NCBI RefSeq assembly: GCF_900249755.1
Contig: NZ_LT976853.1
Location: 1,382,613 to 1,446,612 of the forward strand
DNA: 64,000 nucleotides
DNA from: Cupriavidus taiwanensis
Lineage (GTDB): Bacteria > Pseudomonadota > Gammaproteobacteria > Burkholderiales > Burkholderiaceae
Direction: 5' to 3'
Shown one piece after another: positions 51,877 through 60,407 of this stretch; within the stretch, counting starts at the first letter, position 1, and each line of letters begins with the position of its first letter. The notes beneath the pieces are model-generated. The model searched no databases. It saw only the letters and a program-made list of their open reading frames with translations, and had not been told where the DNA came from. The position numbers were made by a program, and so were the translations under genes.

Positions 51877-52992
51877 ATGACGTTTTCTCCCGAACCGGCC
51901 TACCAGCACGGCCAGGCGCCGCGCACGGCGATCCTGCTGGTCAACCTGGGCACCCCCGACGCCCCCACGCCCAAGGCGGTGGGGCGCTACCTGAAGGAAT
52001 TCCTGTCCGACCCGCGCGTGGTGGAGATCCCGCGCGCGGCGTGGCTGCCGCTGCTGTACGGGGTGATCCTGCCGCTGCGCTCGCGCGCGTCGGCGCTCAA
52101 GTACGAATCGATCTGGCTGCGCGAGGCCCATATGACGGGCTCGCCGCTGCTGGTCTACAGCGAGCGCCAGGCGCACGCGCTGCAGCGGCTGCTGCACCAG
52201 AACGGCCACGACGTGACGGTGGCGTGCGCGATGCGCTACGGCAATCCGTCGATCGCCTCGGTGATGGAAGCGCTGCGCCGCCAGGGCTGCGAGCAGGTGC
52301 TGGTGCTGCCGATGTATCCGCAGTACTCGGGCACCACCACGGCCACCGCCTTCGACGAGGTGTTCCGGGTGCTGGGGCAGTGGCGCAACCAGCCCGAGCT
52401 GCGGCTGGTCAGGCATTTCCATGACCACCCCGCGTATATCTCGGCGCTGCGGCAGCAGGTCGGCGCCTACTGGAGCCGGCACGGCATGCCGGATTTCGGC
52501 CAGGGCGACAAGCTGATCCTGTCGTTCCACGGCGTGCCGCGGCGCACCCTGGAACTGGGCGATCCCTACCACTGCGAGTGCGTGAAGACCGGCCGCCTGC
52601 TGGGCGAGGCGCTGGGCCTGCAGCCCGGGCAGTACCAGGTGACGTTCCAGTCCCGCTTCGGCAAGGCCGAGTGGCTGCAGCCCTATACCGCGCCGACGCT
52701 GGCCGAGCTGGGCAAGGTCGGCGCGGGGCGCGTCGACGTGTTCTGCCCGGGCTTTCCGGCGGACTGCATCGAAACGCTGGAAGAAATCGCGATGGAGGGC
52801 CAGACTGAGTTCAAGGTCGCGGGCGGCAAGGACTTCCACTTCATTCCATGCATGAACGATGCCGCGCCGTGGGTTGCGGCCATGGCGGAGATCGCGCTGC
52901 AGCACCTGCAAGGCTGGCCGCTCGCCACGCCGCATCCGCATGAACTGGAGGCGCGGCGCACGCGGGCGCAGGCGCGGGGAGCGGCGGCATGA
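51877..52992 (+). CDS. hemH: ferrochelatase
   Basis: The 371-residue enzyme inserts iron into protoporphyrin IX, the last step of haem synthesis. Motifs: [50 protein letters not shown], and the catalytic His in [22 protein letters not shown]; the Glu-rich C-terminal site is [10 protein letters not shown]. Length is normal for proteobacteria without the [2Fe-2S] tail. Confidence 0.96.
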   Translation: MTFSPEPAYQHGQAPRTAILLVNLGTPDAPTPKAVGRYLKEFLSDPRVVEIPRAAWLPLLYGVILPLRSRASALKYESIWLREAHMTGSPLLVYSERQAHALQRLLHQNGHDVTVACAMRYGNPSIASVMEALRRQGCEQVLVLPMYPQYSGTTTATAFDEVFRVLGQWRNQPELRLVRHFHDHPAYISALRQQVGAYWSRHGMPDFGQGDKLILSFHGVPRRTLELGDPYHCECVKTGRLLGEALGLQPGQYQVTFQSRFGKAEWLQPYTAPTLAELGKVGAGRVDVFCPGFPADCIETLEEIAMEGQTEFKVAGGKDFHFIPCMNDAAPWVAAMAEIALQHLQGWPLATPHPHELEARRTRAQARGAAA

Positions 52993-53384
52993 ACGTGGAT
53001 TTCGACGCGGATGCGCGCCAGCGCATCGACAAGTGGCTGTGGTGCGCGCGCTTCTTCAAGACGCGCTCGCTGGCGGCCGAAGCGGTGGAGCGCGGCAAGG
53101 TCACGGTCAACGGCCAGCTGTGCAAGAACTCGCGCGAGGTCAAGCCTGGCGACAAGGTTGCGTTGGAAGCACACCAGCAGCGCTGGGAGCTTGAGGTGAA
53201 GGGCATCGCCGCGGCGCGCGGTCCCGCGCCGGTGGCGCAGACGCTGTATCAGGAAAGTGCCGAAAGCCAGTCGCGCCGGGCCGCCGACGCCGAGCGCCGG
53301 CGCCTGCAGCCGGAACCCTCCGCGCAGATCCAGGGGCGTCCGACCAAGCGCGACCGCCGCCGCATCGACGACTTCAAGGGCTGA
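52989..53384 (+). CDS. hslR: Hsp15-like S4 RNA-binding protein
   Basis: The 131-residue protein has an N-terminal S4 domain ([27 protein letters not shown].. with VNG and KPGD turn, residues 11-60) and a basic C-terminal tail ([16 protein letters not shown]), as in E. coli Hsp15, which binds stalled 50S subunits carrying nascent chains after heat shock. Coupled to hemH by an ATGA overlap; heat-shock genes hrcA and grpE flank the unit. Confidence 0.92.
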   Translation: MNVDFDADARQRIDKWLWCARFFKTRSLAAEAVERGKVTVNGQLCKNSREVKPGDKVALEAHQQRWELEVKGIAAARGPAPVAQTLYQESAESQSRRAADAERRRLQPEPSAQIQGRPTKRDRRRIDDFKG

Positions 53385-53390
53385 CATGCA

Positions 53391-53422
53391 GCGCGGCGGC
53401 ACCGTTTCCGGTGCCGCCGCGC
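53391..53422. terminator. 13-bp perfect hairpin between convergent genes
   Basis: GCGCGGCGGCACC (53391-53403), loop GTTTCC, and the exact complement 53410-53422. It is very stable but no T tract follows on either strand. It lies between hslR and the convergent 57-residue gene and may block read-through or stabilise 3' ends. Confidence 0.6.
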
Positions 53423-53457
53423 AATGGACAGCCAGGCGAACGGGACAGGCAGCAGGC

Positions 53458-53631
53458 TTATTCCTGCGAGACGTCCGGGCTGACGAAGGGAACGATGTAG
53501 TGCTTGAACACCGCCTTGCCGCTGCCATACTCCGTATCGCGCGGCGTGAAGGCGCCGGACAGGCAGATAAAGACGGTCATGACCGCCAGGGCGGCCACGA
53601 GGCACAGCGTGACGACTGGGAGCTTATGCAT
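53458..53631 (-). CDS. small membrane-anchored protein, 57 residues
   Basis: MHKLPVVTLCLVAALAVMTVFICLSGAF forms a single hydrophobic helix (4-27), followed by about 30 polar residues (TPRDTEYGSGKAVFKHYIVPF). AAAGG lies 7 bases ahead of the ATG. I do not recognise the family. It could be a one-pass inner-membrane protein with a periplasmic tail. It is read away from grpE; the 275-base gap between them contains a palindrome and a sigma32-like promoter. Confidence 0.65.
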   Translation of the reverse strand: MHKLPVVTLCLVAALAVMTVFICLSGAFTPRDTEYGSGKAVFKHYIVPFVSPDVSQE

Positions 53632-53701
53632 GGCCAACCTTTCGGAAGCGGAACAAAAATGAACCATCTCCTGGGCCCTCGACATTTTTGTCATTTTTCT
53701 T

Positions 53702-53716
53702 ACTAAGAATCTTAGT
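53702..53716. promoter_or_regulatory. 15-bp palindrome, candidate operator
   Basis: ACTAAGA-A-TCTTAGT has 7-bp perfect arms. It lies in an AT-rich stretch unusual for this GC-rich window, about 70 bases upstream of the 57-residue gene and 190 upstream of grpE. It is too short for CIRCE and does not match its sequence (TTAGCACTC-N9-GAGTGCTAA). Confidence 0.5.
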
Positions 53717-53802
53717 GAGCGCGCTGACGCAAAGCAATAAGCCGTCGATGGCGGTGGGGCAGGCTTTGTAACCGTGTGTTTCGGCGTCGCGCCGGCGCCA
53801 CT

Positions 53803-53830
53803 CTTGAAATGCGGCGAGCAGCCACCACCT
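53803..53830 (+). promoter_or_regulatory. candidate sigma32 (RpoH) promoter for grpE
   Basis: CTTGAAA (53803-53809) equals the sigma32 -35 consensus; 15 bases on, CCACCT (53825-53830) agrees with four of six bases of CCCCAT. It is 77 bases before the grpE ATG, a reasonable position for a heat-shock gene. Confidence 0.55.
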
Positions 53831-53906
53831 GCATCGGACACACGCCGATTTACCACCCGCGGCCACGCCCATGGCGGGCCGCGACACTGCATTGATACGG
53901 ATCGAC

Positions 53907-54476
53907 ATGGAAGAACAGAAGCAGACGCCATCCAACCAGACTGCGACGCCTGCGGGCGATGAGGCGGCCACCGCCGCCAGCGCCAGCCCGGAGACCGGCG
54001 CGCCGGAAACCGCGGCCGTGGACGACGTGGCGGCCCAGCTGGCCGCACTGGAAGCCAAGGCGAGCGAGCATTACGACCTGTATATGCGCGCCGTTGCCGA
54101 AGGCGAGAACATCCGCCGCCGGGCGCAGGAAGATGTCGCCAAGGCGCACAAGTTCGCCATCGAAAACTTTGCCGACAACCTGCTGCCGGTGATGGACAGC
54201 CTGCAGGCCGCGCTGGCCGACGGCTCCGGCGATATCGCCAAGCTGCGCGAAGGCGTGGAACTGACCGCGCGCCAGCTGGCCGCCGCCTTCGAGCGCGGCA
54301 AGATCGTCGAACTGAACCCGGTGGGCGAGAAGTTCGACCCGCATCGCCACCAGGCCATCTCCATGGTGCCGGCGGAGCAGGAGCCCAACACCGTGGTGAG
54401 CGTGCTCCAGCGCGGCTACACCATTGCCGACCGCGTGCTGCGGCCGGCGCTGGTCACGGTGGCGGCACCGAAGTAA
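53907..54476 (+). CDS. grpE: nucleotide exchange factor GrpE
   Basis: The 189-residue co-chaperone of DnaK has an acidic/Thr-Ala N-terminus, a long helical coiled coil (about 45-100; [28 protein letters not shown]), and the C-terminal beta domain with [29 protein letters not shown]. The start is the ATG giving MEEQKQTPS; its ribosome site is weak. dnaK and dnaJ do not follow within the window. Confidence 0.96.
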   Translation: MEEQKQTPSNQTATPAGDEAATAASASPETGAPETAAVDDVAAQLAALEAKASEHYDLYMRAVAEGENIRRRAQEDVAKAHKFAIENFADNLLPVMDSLQAALADGSGDIAKLREGVELTARQLAAAFERGKIVELNPVGEKFDPHRHQAISMVPAEQEPNTVVSVLQRGYTIADRVLRPALVTVAAPK

Positions 54477-54595
54477 GCTGCTGCCGGTTGCAGGGCCCGG
54501 ACGCCCGGTGCCTGCCGGCCCGGGCGTTTGCCGTTGGCAGCGCGCCGCATCGGCGGTGGACCGCATCGCCGGGTGAACCGCTTCAGGAGCAAAGC

Positions 54596-55027
54596 ATGAG
54601 CACCGAACCGCAAGCCGGCGCGCCGGACCCGTCCGCGGCCCCGCATCTCGACCACCGCGCCTTTGACGCATTTGCCATGCGCGAGGTCGACGACGCCACC
54701 ATCGATGCCGCCATCGCCGCGGCCGGGGACGCCCTGGTGTGCGTGTTCTTCTGGGGCGTGGACTGCTTCAACTGCGAGATGGCCAAGAAGGCCATGCTGG
54801 CCAATCCCGAACCGGTGCGGGCGCTGGAACTGCACTGGCTGCACGCCAACGTCTATGCGCACCCGGAGCTGGGGCGGCGCTTCGGCCTGCACGGCATTCC
54901 GGTGTTCATGTTCTTCCAGAACGGCAAGAAACTGGGCCGGGCCACCGGCTGGCACGGCCACGGGCAGTTTGCCGCGGCCGTCGCCAACGCAAGGTTGAAG
55001 GCCAGCGGCAAGCCGCTGACAGGCTAA
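54596..55027 (+). CDS. thioredoxin-family protein with CFNC
   Basis: The 143-residue thioredoxin-fold protein lacks a signal peptide. The active site is WGVDCFNCEMAKK (Cys57, Cys60), unlike the WCGPC of classical thioredoxin, and the cis-Pro is in GIPVFMFFQNGKKLGRATGW. AGGAG lies 8 bases upstream. It follows grpE by 119 bases and may belong to the same heat-shock transcript as a cytosolic redox helper; the exact role is unknown. Confidence 0.85.
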   Translation: MSTEPQAGAPDPSAAPHLDHRAFDAFAMREVDDATIDAAIAAAGDALVCVFFWGVDCFNCEMAKKAMLANPEPVRALELHWLHANVYAHPELGRRFGLHGIPVFMFFQNGKKLGRATGWHGHGQFAAAVANARLKASGKPLTG

Positions 55028-55033
55028 TTCACT

Positions 55034-56326
55034 TCAGCGCGTCAGCGCGTAGCCGATGCGGAACTGCCACGGCAGCTTGTGGTTGTAGTCGAGCAGGCTC
55101 TCGCCATAGCCGACGAAATATCCCGCCATCAGGTACCCGGCCGTGCCGGGGATCAGCCGCGCCATCGGGTAGGTCAGCTGCGCGTCGACGCTGCCGTACC
55201 ACTTGCGCGTGCCCTTGCGCAGCGTCGCCGAGAACTCCCAGGAATCCGGTCGCCCGTAGGCGATGCCCAGGTCCATGTAGCCGCGGTAATGGGCGATGTC
55301 CGGGTTGTCGGCCTTTTCCACATAGGCATAGAGCTTGGGCGCGACGCGCCAGTGCCAGTCGTTCTGGTCGCCGAAATAGAAGGTCGGCTTGATGAACGCG
55401 GTATTGATGCTGCGCGAGTCCAGGCCGCTGCGGCCGTTGGATTCATGCTCCAGGCCCGCGGCCAGCGACAACCGGCTGATCACGTTGTTGCGCACGCCGG
55501 TATCCGACAGGTAGTAGAACAGGCTGGGCCGGTAGTTGGTGTCGCGGAACGGCGCCGAGTCCTCGCTCAGGTCCCACAACGAGAACTGGGTGTAGCTGAA
55601 GTAGAGGTTGTCGAACAGGCTTTTCGAGGCAGGATCCTCGCCCTCGAAGATGCGGTACTTGAAGCTGAACTGGAACTTGGCATTGGCGCCGTCGTGCGCG
55701 CCGACCATGAAGTACATCGGGTCGTGGAACGACAAGCGGGCGCTGTCGCGAATGTCGGCCGGCGCGAGGGCCGCGGCCTCGGCCGTGGTGACCGGGGTCA
55801 CCGGCACGGGGGCGCTTTCCGCGCTTTCCGTGCTTTCGGCGGCCGGCGCCTGGCCCGCAAGCGGCGGCGCCGCGGTGGCGGTTTCGCCCGGCTGCGGCAG
55901 CCGGTTCAGCGTGACCAGCACCGGCGCGGCGTCGATGCCGGTGGCGTCGAGCCGCACCTGGCCACGCAGCACGGGCGGCAGCGTCACCGTGTAGTGGATG
56001 GCGCGATGTTCGCCGCGGCGCAGGTTGACCACGGCGGGGCCCGAGACTTCGCGCCACAGTACCAGCCGCACCGGCGCCTGCAGGTCGCCGGAGGCGGTCA
56101 CTTCGAGTGTGTCGGGAATACGGTAGCGGCGCGTGGTGTTGTCGGCCGATACCACCAGCGTGAGCGTGAGCGGCTGGTTGGCGTCGATCACGCGCGGCGG
56201 CTGCAGCAGCGCCACGCCGGCATGGCCGGCGAGCGGCCACGCCAGCAGCAGCGACAGGCAGAGCGGGGCGACGGCACGTCTGGCTGGCGCCAGGCGCTGC
56301 CGCCGAAAAAGGGCAGTAGGGGGCAT
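55034..56326 (-). CDS. pldA: outer-membrane phospholipase A (OMPLA)
   Basis: The 430-residue protein has a signal peptide (about 1-35), an N-terminal domain of about 160 residues with a Pro/Ala/Ser linker (absent in E. coli), and then the 12-strand beta barrel. Catalytic residues appear in the OMPLA motif GLEHESNGRSG...SRSIN (His, Ser, Asn), and the barrel ends IGYALTR. It cleaves phospholipids that reach the outer leaflet. The start at 56326 is uncertain because no strong ribosome site is seen. Its stop is 6 bases from the convergent thioredoxin gene. Confidence 0.92.
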   Translation of the reverse strand: MPPTALFRRQRLAPARRAVAPLCLSLLLAWPLAGHAGVALLQPPRVIDANQPLTLTLVVSADNTTRRYRIPDTLEVTASGDLQAPVRLVLWREVSGPAVVNLRRGEHRAIHYTVTLPPVLRGQVRLDATGIDAAPVLVTLNRLPQPGETATAAPPLAGQAPAAESTESAESAPVPVTPVTTAEAAALAPADIRDSARLSFHDPMYFMVGAHDGANAKFQFSFKYRIFEGEDPASKSLFDNLYFSYTQFSLWDLSEDSAPFRDTNYRPSLFYYLSDTGVRNNVISRLSLAAGLEHESNGRSGLDSRSINTAFIKPTFYFGDQNDWHWRVAPKLYAYVEKADNPDIAHYRGYMDLGIAYGRPDSWEFSATLRKGTRKWYGSVDAQLTYPMARLIPGTAGYLMAGYFVGYGESLLDYNHKLPWQFRIGYALTR

Positions 56327-56455
56327 GAAGATGCGCGACGTTGCCAGGTGATGGCAACGCAACTAGGGGAAAACTCGGAGCCCAAAGCCTACCACGCACG
56401 CCCGCAAGGGTTGTGAGGAATTGTACGCTGCACTTTTTGCGCGTACCGGCGGGGC

Positions 56456-56887
56456 TCAGCGGTTGGCGCGGCGCCTGACGCAGTCGACGTAGTGGTCGCC
56501 GTCCGGGGGCTGGCCGCTGCGCTGCGCTTGCCACAGCATTTCGCCCAGGCATTCCATTACCTGGTGCTGGGCTTCGTGCGGGGAATCGAGCCGGCGCGCC
56601 AGCGCCTCGTAGGCCTGGCGGATGCCGCGCGGCTGGTCGACCGAGACCTGCTCCGAAATCGACAGGTGCATCGCCAGATGCAGGAAGGGATTGGTCTGGC
56701 CCTGCTCGGGGGTGTAGTCCTGCGCCAGCGCGCCTTCGGTGTCGCGCAGCAGGTCGTGGTACTCGGGGTGCTCGCCGATCCAGTCGACGGCGATGGCTTC
56801 CAGCGGGGTCAGCACGCCGCCTGCGATCTGCTTCTGCCAGGCATCGCAGAAGAACCGGCGGACTTCTTCTCGTGAGGGATTGAACAT
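56456..56887 (-). CDS. DUF1841 family protein
   Basis: The 143-residue protein begins MFNPSREEVRRFFCDAWQK and contains HPEYHDLL and NPFLHLAMHLSISEQVSVDQPRGI, the hallmarks of DUF1841, a family widespread in beta/gammaproteobacteria with no known function. The two His in LHLAMHLSI could bind metal. It lies 129 bases upstream of pldA on the same strand. Confidence 0.9.
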   Translation of the reverse strand: MFNPSREEVRRFFCDAWQKQIAGGVLTPLEAIAVDWIGEHPEYHDLLRDTEGALAQDYTPEQGQTNPFLHLAMHLSISEQVSVDQPRGIRQAYEALARRLDSPHEAQHQVMECLGEMLWQAQRSGQPPDGDHYVDCVRRRANR

Positions 56888-56988
56888 GGTGGCGCCATTG
56901 TAAACGACGGGCGCTGCCCTTGCCGGCGGCCGCGTCCGCGGCGATGGCGCCAAGTAGAATGCGGGATCGCCGACTCGCCGCCTGCCCG

Positions 56989-57927
56989 ATGACCGCTTCC
57001 GCCCCCACCGCCCCGACCGCTGCCCGCGACAAGCTGGCCGGCGTGCTGCTGATCGCGGTCTCGGCCAGCGCCTTCGGCGCCATGGCGATCTTCGCGCGCT
57101 TTGCCTACGCCGCCGGCGCGGACGTGTACGGGCTGCTGCTGGTGCGCTTCATGCTGGCCGCCGCGGCGCTGGCGTGGGTGATGCGCACGCGCGGCATCGC
57201 GCTGCCGCCGTGGCGCCGCGTGCTGGCGCTCGCGGCGATGGGCGGCATCGGCTATGTCGGCCAGTCGTTCTGCTTCTTCAGCGCGCTCAACCATGCGCAG
57301 GCCAGCCTGGTGGCGCTGCTGCTGTACCTGTACCCGCTGTTCGTGACCATCCTCGCGGCCGTCTTCCTGAAGGAGCGGCTGACCACCGCCGCGGTGGTGA
57401 CGGTGGTGCTGTGCTCGGTCGGCGCCGGGCTGACGGTGGGCGGCGGCGTGGGTTCGCCGCTGGGGATCGCGCTGGGGCTGGCGGCGGCGGTGATCTATTC
57501 GGTCTACATCATCGTCGGCGCGCGCCTGACCGCGGGCGTCAACCCGATCGCCACCACCACCGTGATCTGCACCGCGGCGGCGCTGGTCTACGGCGCCGTC
57601 GGCCTGCTGCGCGCCGGCGCGGGCACGCCGCCGCAGTTTCCGGCCGATGCCGGCGGCTGGCTGGCGCTGGCGGGGATCGCGCTGTTGTCGACCGTGCTGG
57701 CGATCCTGACCTTCTTTGCCGGCTTGCAGCGGCTGGGCGCGGCGCAGGCGTCGATGCTGTCGACGCTGGAGCCGGTGGTCACCGTGGTGCTGGCGGCCTT
57801 GCTGCTGGGCGAGCAGATCGGCGCGGCGCAGGCCGTGGGCGGCGGCCTGATCCTGGCCGGGGTGCTGTGGCTGACCCGCCGCGGCAACGCCCCCGCGCCG
57901 GCGCGGGCCGACATGCAAGGGAATTGA
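56989..57927 (+). CDS. EamA/DMT-family transporter
   Basis: The 312-residue membrane protein has ten predicted helices in two EamA repeats (the first ending near [15 protein letters not shown], the second ending [33 protein letters not shown]). These transporters export metabolites or amino acids; the substrate cannot be assigned. An in-frame ATG 30 bases earlier (56959) is an alternative start. Confidence 0.88.
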   Translation: MTASAPTAPTAARDKLAGVLLIAVSASAFGAMAIFARFAYAAGADVYGLLLVRFMLAAAALAWVMRTRGIALPPWRRVLALAAMGGIGYVGQSFCFFSALNHAQASLVALLLYLYPLFVTILAAVFLKERLTTAAVVTVVLCSVGAGLTVGGGVGSPLGIALGLAAAVIYSVYIIVGARLTAGVNPIATTTVICTAAALVYGAVGLLRAGAGTPPQFPADAGGWLALAGIALLSTVLAILTFFAGLQRLGAAQASMLSTLEPVVTVVLAALLLGEQIGAAQAVGGGLILAGVLWLTRRGNAPAPARADMQGN

Positions 57928-58015
57928 ACGGGTTGCTCAAAGGCGCTGTCGTGGGGCGCGCCGGCCGTTGGGTACAATCGCGCCTTCTTTCACCTTCCGT
58001 ACAGAAAGGACGCGC

Positions 58016-58603
58016 ATGTCCCAGATCGACCAAGCCGCGCTGGCGCAACTGTTCACCGAAGCCCGCACCCACAACGTGTGGCAGGACCGCCATGTGGACG
58101 ACGCCGTGCTGCACCAGATCTATGAAGCGATGAAGTTCGGCCCGACCGCTGCCAACAGCAGCCCGGCGCGCATCGTGTTCGTCAAGAGCGCCGCCGGGAA
58201 GGCGCGCCTGGTGGACTGCGTCTCGGCCGGCAACGTCGACAAGACGCGTTCGGCGCCGGTGACCGCGATCATCGCCTTCGACACCGCCTTCCACGACCAG
58301 CTGCCCAGGCTGTTCCCGCATGCCGACGCGCGCTCCTGGTATGCCGGCAACGACGAAAAGATTGCCCGCGACGCGCTGATGAACAGTTCCTTGCAAGGCG
58401 GCTACTTCATCCTGGCGGCGCGCGCGTTCGGGCTGGACTGCGGCCCGATGGGCGGCTTCGACGCCGACAAGGTCAACGCGGCGTTCTTCCCCGACGGCAA
58501 GTGGAAGGTCAACTTCCTGTGCAACCTGGGCTATGGCGTCGCCGACAAGCTGTTCCCGCGCTGCCCGCGCCTGTCGTTCGACGAAGCCTGCCGCATCGTC
58601 TGA
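58016..58603 (+). CDS. nitroreductase-family NADH reductase (RutE/malonic semialdehyde reductase type)
   Basis: The 195-residue flavin reductase matches RutE-like proteins: [48 protein letters not shown] and FLCNLGYG. RutE reduces malonic semialdehyde in pyrimidine breakdown, but no rut genes are near, so it may act on other aldehydes, nitro compounds or quinones. AGAAAGGA precedes the ATG, and a -10-like TACAAT is at 57973-57978. It ends in a strong terminator. Confidence 0.88.
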   Translation: MSQIDQAALAQLFTEARTHNVWQDRHVDDAVLHQIYEAMKFGPTAANSSPARIVFVKSAAGKARLVDCVSAGNVDKTRSAPVTAIIAFDTAFHDQLPRLFPHADARSWYAGNDEKIARDALMNSSLQGGYFILAARAFGLDCGPMGGFDADKVNAAFFPDGKWKVNFLCNLGYGVADKLFPRCPRLSFDEACRIV

Positions 58604-58625
58604 ACCTGCTGCGTTGCCAGCCAAT

Positions 58626-58656
58626 AAAAAAGCGACCCGCGTGGTCGCTTTTTTTA
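58626..58656 (+). terminator. intrinsic terminator, bidirectional
   Basis: AGCGACC (58631-58637), loop CGCGT, and GGTCGCT (58643-58649) are flanked by AAAAA on the left and TTTTTT on the right. It serves the reductase gene (plus) and the Coq4-like gene (minus). Confidence 0.9.
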
Positions 58657-58681
58657 TCGGGGTTTGCCGGGTGCGGCGCCA

Positions 58682-59407
58682 TCAGGCGGTCCATTGCTGC
58701 ATCGGCTTGCAGGCCAGGTAGCGGCGCGGCTCGCCGATGCCCAGGCGCGCGCGCGCCGCGTCGATCGGTTCGTGCAGCAGCTTCTCGTAGTCCTCGCCCA
58801 GCAGCCAGCCGGCGCGGCGGCCCAGCCGGTAGCCTTCCAGCACGGCGCGCGCAAAGGCCAGGCTGCCGCTGACGCGCAGGCTCTTCAGCGACGCCGCGAT
58901 GGCGATAAAGGCCCAGCCCTTGCCGCCGGTCTGCGCATAGCTGAACGCCACCAGCGCGGCTTCGCCCAGGCTTTCGTCGGCGCGGTAGCCGGTCAGCACG
59001 TGCCATATATCGTGGATGTCGCGCGTGCGCCGGCCGAACCACAGGTAGGCGTCTTCGAGCACCGGTTCCTGGTCCAGGTTCGACACCTTGGCCAGCCCGT
59101 CCGCGCTGTACCCGGTCTGTTCGAGGAAGGCGCGATAGGCGGCGCCGACCGTGCCCGGCGCGAAGCGCGCCACGTAGGCGGGGTCGGACAGGCGCTCGGC
59201 CAGTTCGATGCGCTGGTAGACCATGCGGCGCCCGTCGTGCGTGGCCAGCAGGCGGCTGAAGTTGCGCGGCATCGACGGGCCGTTGAGCGCGCGCATGATG
59301 CGGAATACCTGCTCGGTGTCGTTGCCGTCCGCCATCAGCTTGCGCACCGCGCGGAACGCGGCGAAGACATCCTGCTTGTAGGGGTCGGAACCCGTCGTGG
59401 TGGCCAT
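58682..59407 (-). CDS. Coq4-family protein
   Basis: The 241-residue protein has the Coq4 signature RDIHDIWHVLTGYRADESLGEAAL (His-Asp-x-x-His plus Glu), a metal site found in COQ4 of ubiquinone synthesis. Eukaryotic COQ4 removes the ring carboxyl group during CoQ synthesis; bacterial homologues are less well studied. It lies 17 bases downstream of the alpha/beta hydrolase gene on the same strand and so may be read with the BVMO operon. Confidence 0.85.
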   Translation of the reverse strand: MATTTGSDPYKQDVFAAFRAVRKLMADGNDTEQVFRIMRALNGPSMPRNFSRLLATHDGRRMVYQRIELAERLSDPAYVARFAPGTVGAAYRAFLEQTGYSADGLAKVSNLDQEPVLEDAYLWFGRRTRDIHDIWHVLTGYRADESLGEAALVAFSYAQTGGKGWAFIAIAASLKSLRVSGSLAFARAVLEGYRLGRRAGWLLGEDYEKLLHEPIDAARARLGIGEPRRYLACKPMQQWTA

Positions 59408-59423
59408 GGGCAGTCTCCGGGAA

Positions 59424-60407
59424 TCAAGCGAACTGGGCCGGCCGCGGCTCGGACACCTGCATCCGCGCGGCGGCGGCGCGCACGAAATCGACGCTGGTGG
59501 CGACGTCGGTCACCGGCAGCATATGCCCGCCGCTGACCAGGGTCAGCGTGGCGCCCGGCACCCTGGCGACCAGCGCTTCGCCATGCTCGGCAAAGTCGAG
59601 GATGCGGTCGTCGCGGCCGAACAGCACGCTGACGGGCACGCGCAGCGTGCCGTAGTCGCGCAGCAGCGCCGGCAGGCTCTGCGCGGCACCGCGCAGGTCT
59701 TCCGACGCCGCCAGGAAGTGGCGCGGGCGCAAGGCCAGCAGGCCGCCGCCACGCGTGGGGAAGTCGTCAGGCACCGGGTCGGGGCCGAACACGATGTCCA
59801 TGACCTCGGCGCGGTGCCGTATCGACATCGGCACCACCACGGTCCAGGCCATCAGCCGGCGCAGCCAGGCGTGCGGCACCGTCATGGCCCTGAACACCGG
59901 CGAGATCGCCGTGGGCGGATGCGTCAGCGGCGCGATCAGCGCCAGGCCGCCGACGCATTCCGGATGGCGCACGGCCAGCGCCAGCGCGATCGCGCCGCCC
60001 AGCGAATGGCCCACCACCAGCGGCCGCTCCAGGCCCAGCCGGTCGCACAGCGCGGCGAGCGCGTCGGCCTGCGCGGGCAGGTCGGCGGCGCTGCCGGGCG
60101 TGCGCGTGGAATGGCCAGCGCCGGGGCGGTCGACGGCGATGACGCGGAAGTTCTCGGCCAGCGGCGCGATCATGCCGTAGCCGAAGTTCTCGAGTTGTCC
60201 CGACAAGCCGTGCACCAGCAGCAGCGCCGGCCCTCGCCCGCGCTCCACCACATGCAGCCGAGCGCCGGGCACGTCGATAAAGCGGCCGGGCGGCGGCATC
60301 GCGGCCTCGATGCGCCGGGCGGTGCGCCAGGTGTACAGACATAGCGCGGCGCCGGACAGCAGGACCAGTGCGATCAGCACGGCCAGTACGATGAGGAGGG
60401 AAGTCAT
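59424..60407 (-). CDS. alpha/beta hydrolase, membrane-anchored
   Basis: The 327-residue protein has an N-terminal membrane helix (2-26) followed by an alpha/beta hydrolase domain with oxyanion HGLSG near 66-70, nucleophile Ser135 in VVGHSLGGAIAL, acid in LFGRDDRIL and His in SGGHMLPVTD. Its ATG overlaps the stop of the monooxygenase gene (ATGA), so the two are coupled. A Baeyer-Villiger enzyme makes esters or lactones; a paired hydrolase would open them. Confidence 0.9.
   Translation of the reverse strand: MTSLLIVLAVLIALVLLSGAALCLYTWRTARRIEAAMPPPGRFIDVPGARLHVVERGRGPALLLVHGLSGQLENFGYGMIAPLAENFRVIAVDRPGAGHSTRTPGSAADLPAQADALAALCDRLGLERPLVVGHSLGGAIALALAVRHPECVGGLALIAPLTHPPTAISPVFRAMTVPHAWLRRLMAWTVVVPMSIRHRAEVMDIVFGPDPVPDDFPTRGGGLLALRPRHFLAASEDLRGAAQSLPALLRDYGTLRVPVSVLFGRDDRILDFAEHGEALVARVPGATLTLVSGGHMLPVTDVATSVDFVRAAAARMQVSEPRPAQFA

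Larger units (their letters stand above)
51877..53384 (+). other. hemH-hslR coupled gene pair
   Basis: Ferrochelatase and the Hsp15 homologue overlap by 4 bases (ATGA), indicating translational coupling. The unit lies 106 bases after hrcA in the same direction; no terminator is seen in that gap, so hrcA-hemH-hslR may be one transcript. Confidence 0.6.

Noticed and set aside
49704-51878. 724-codon minus-strand frame joining nadK with sequence opposite hrcA
   Set aside because: NadK begins at 50621 by family length; the upstream part is antisense to hrcA.
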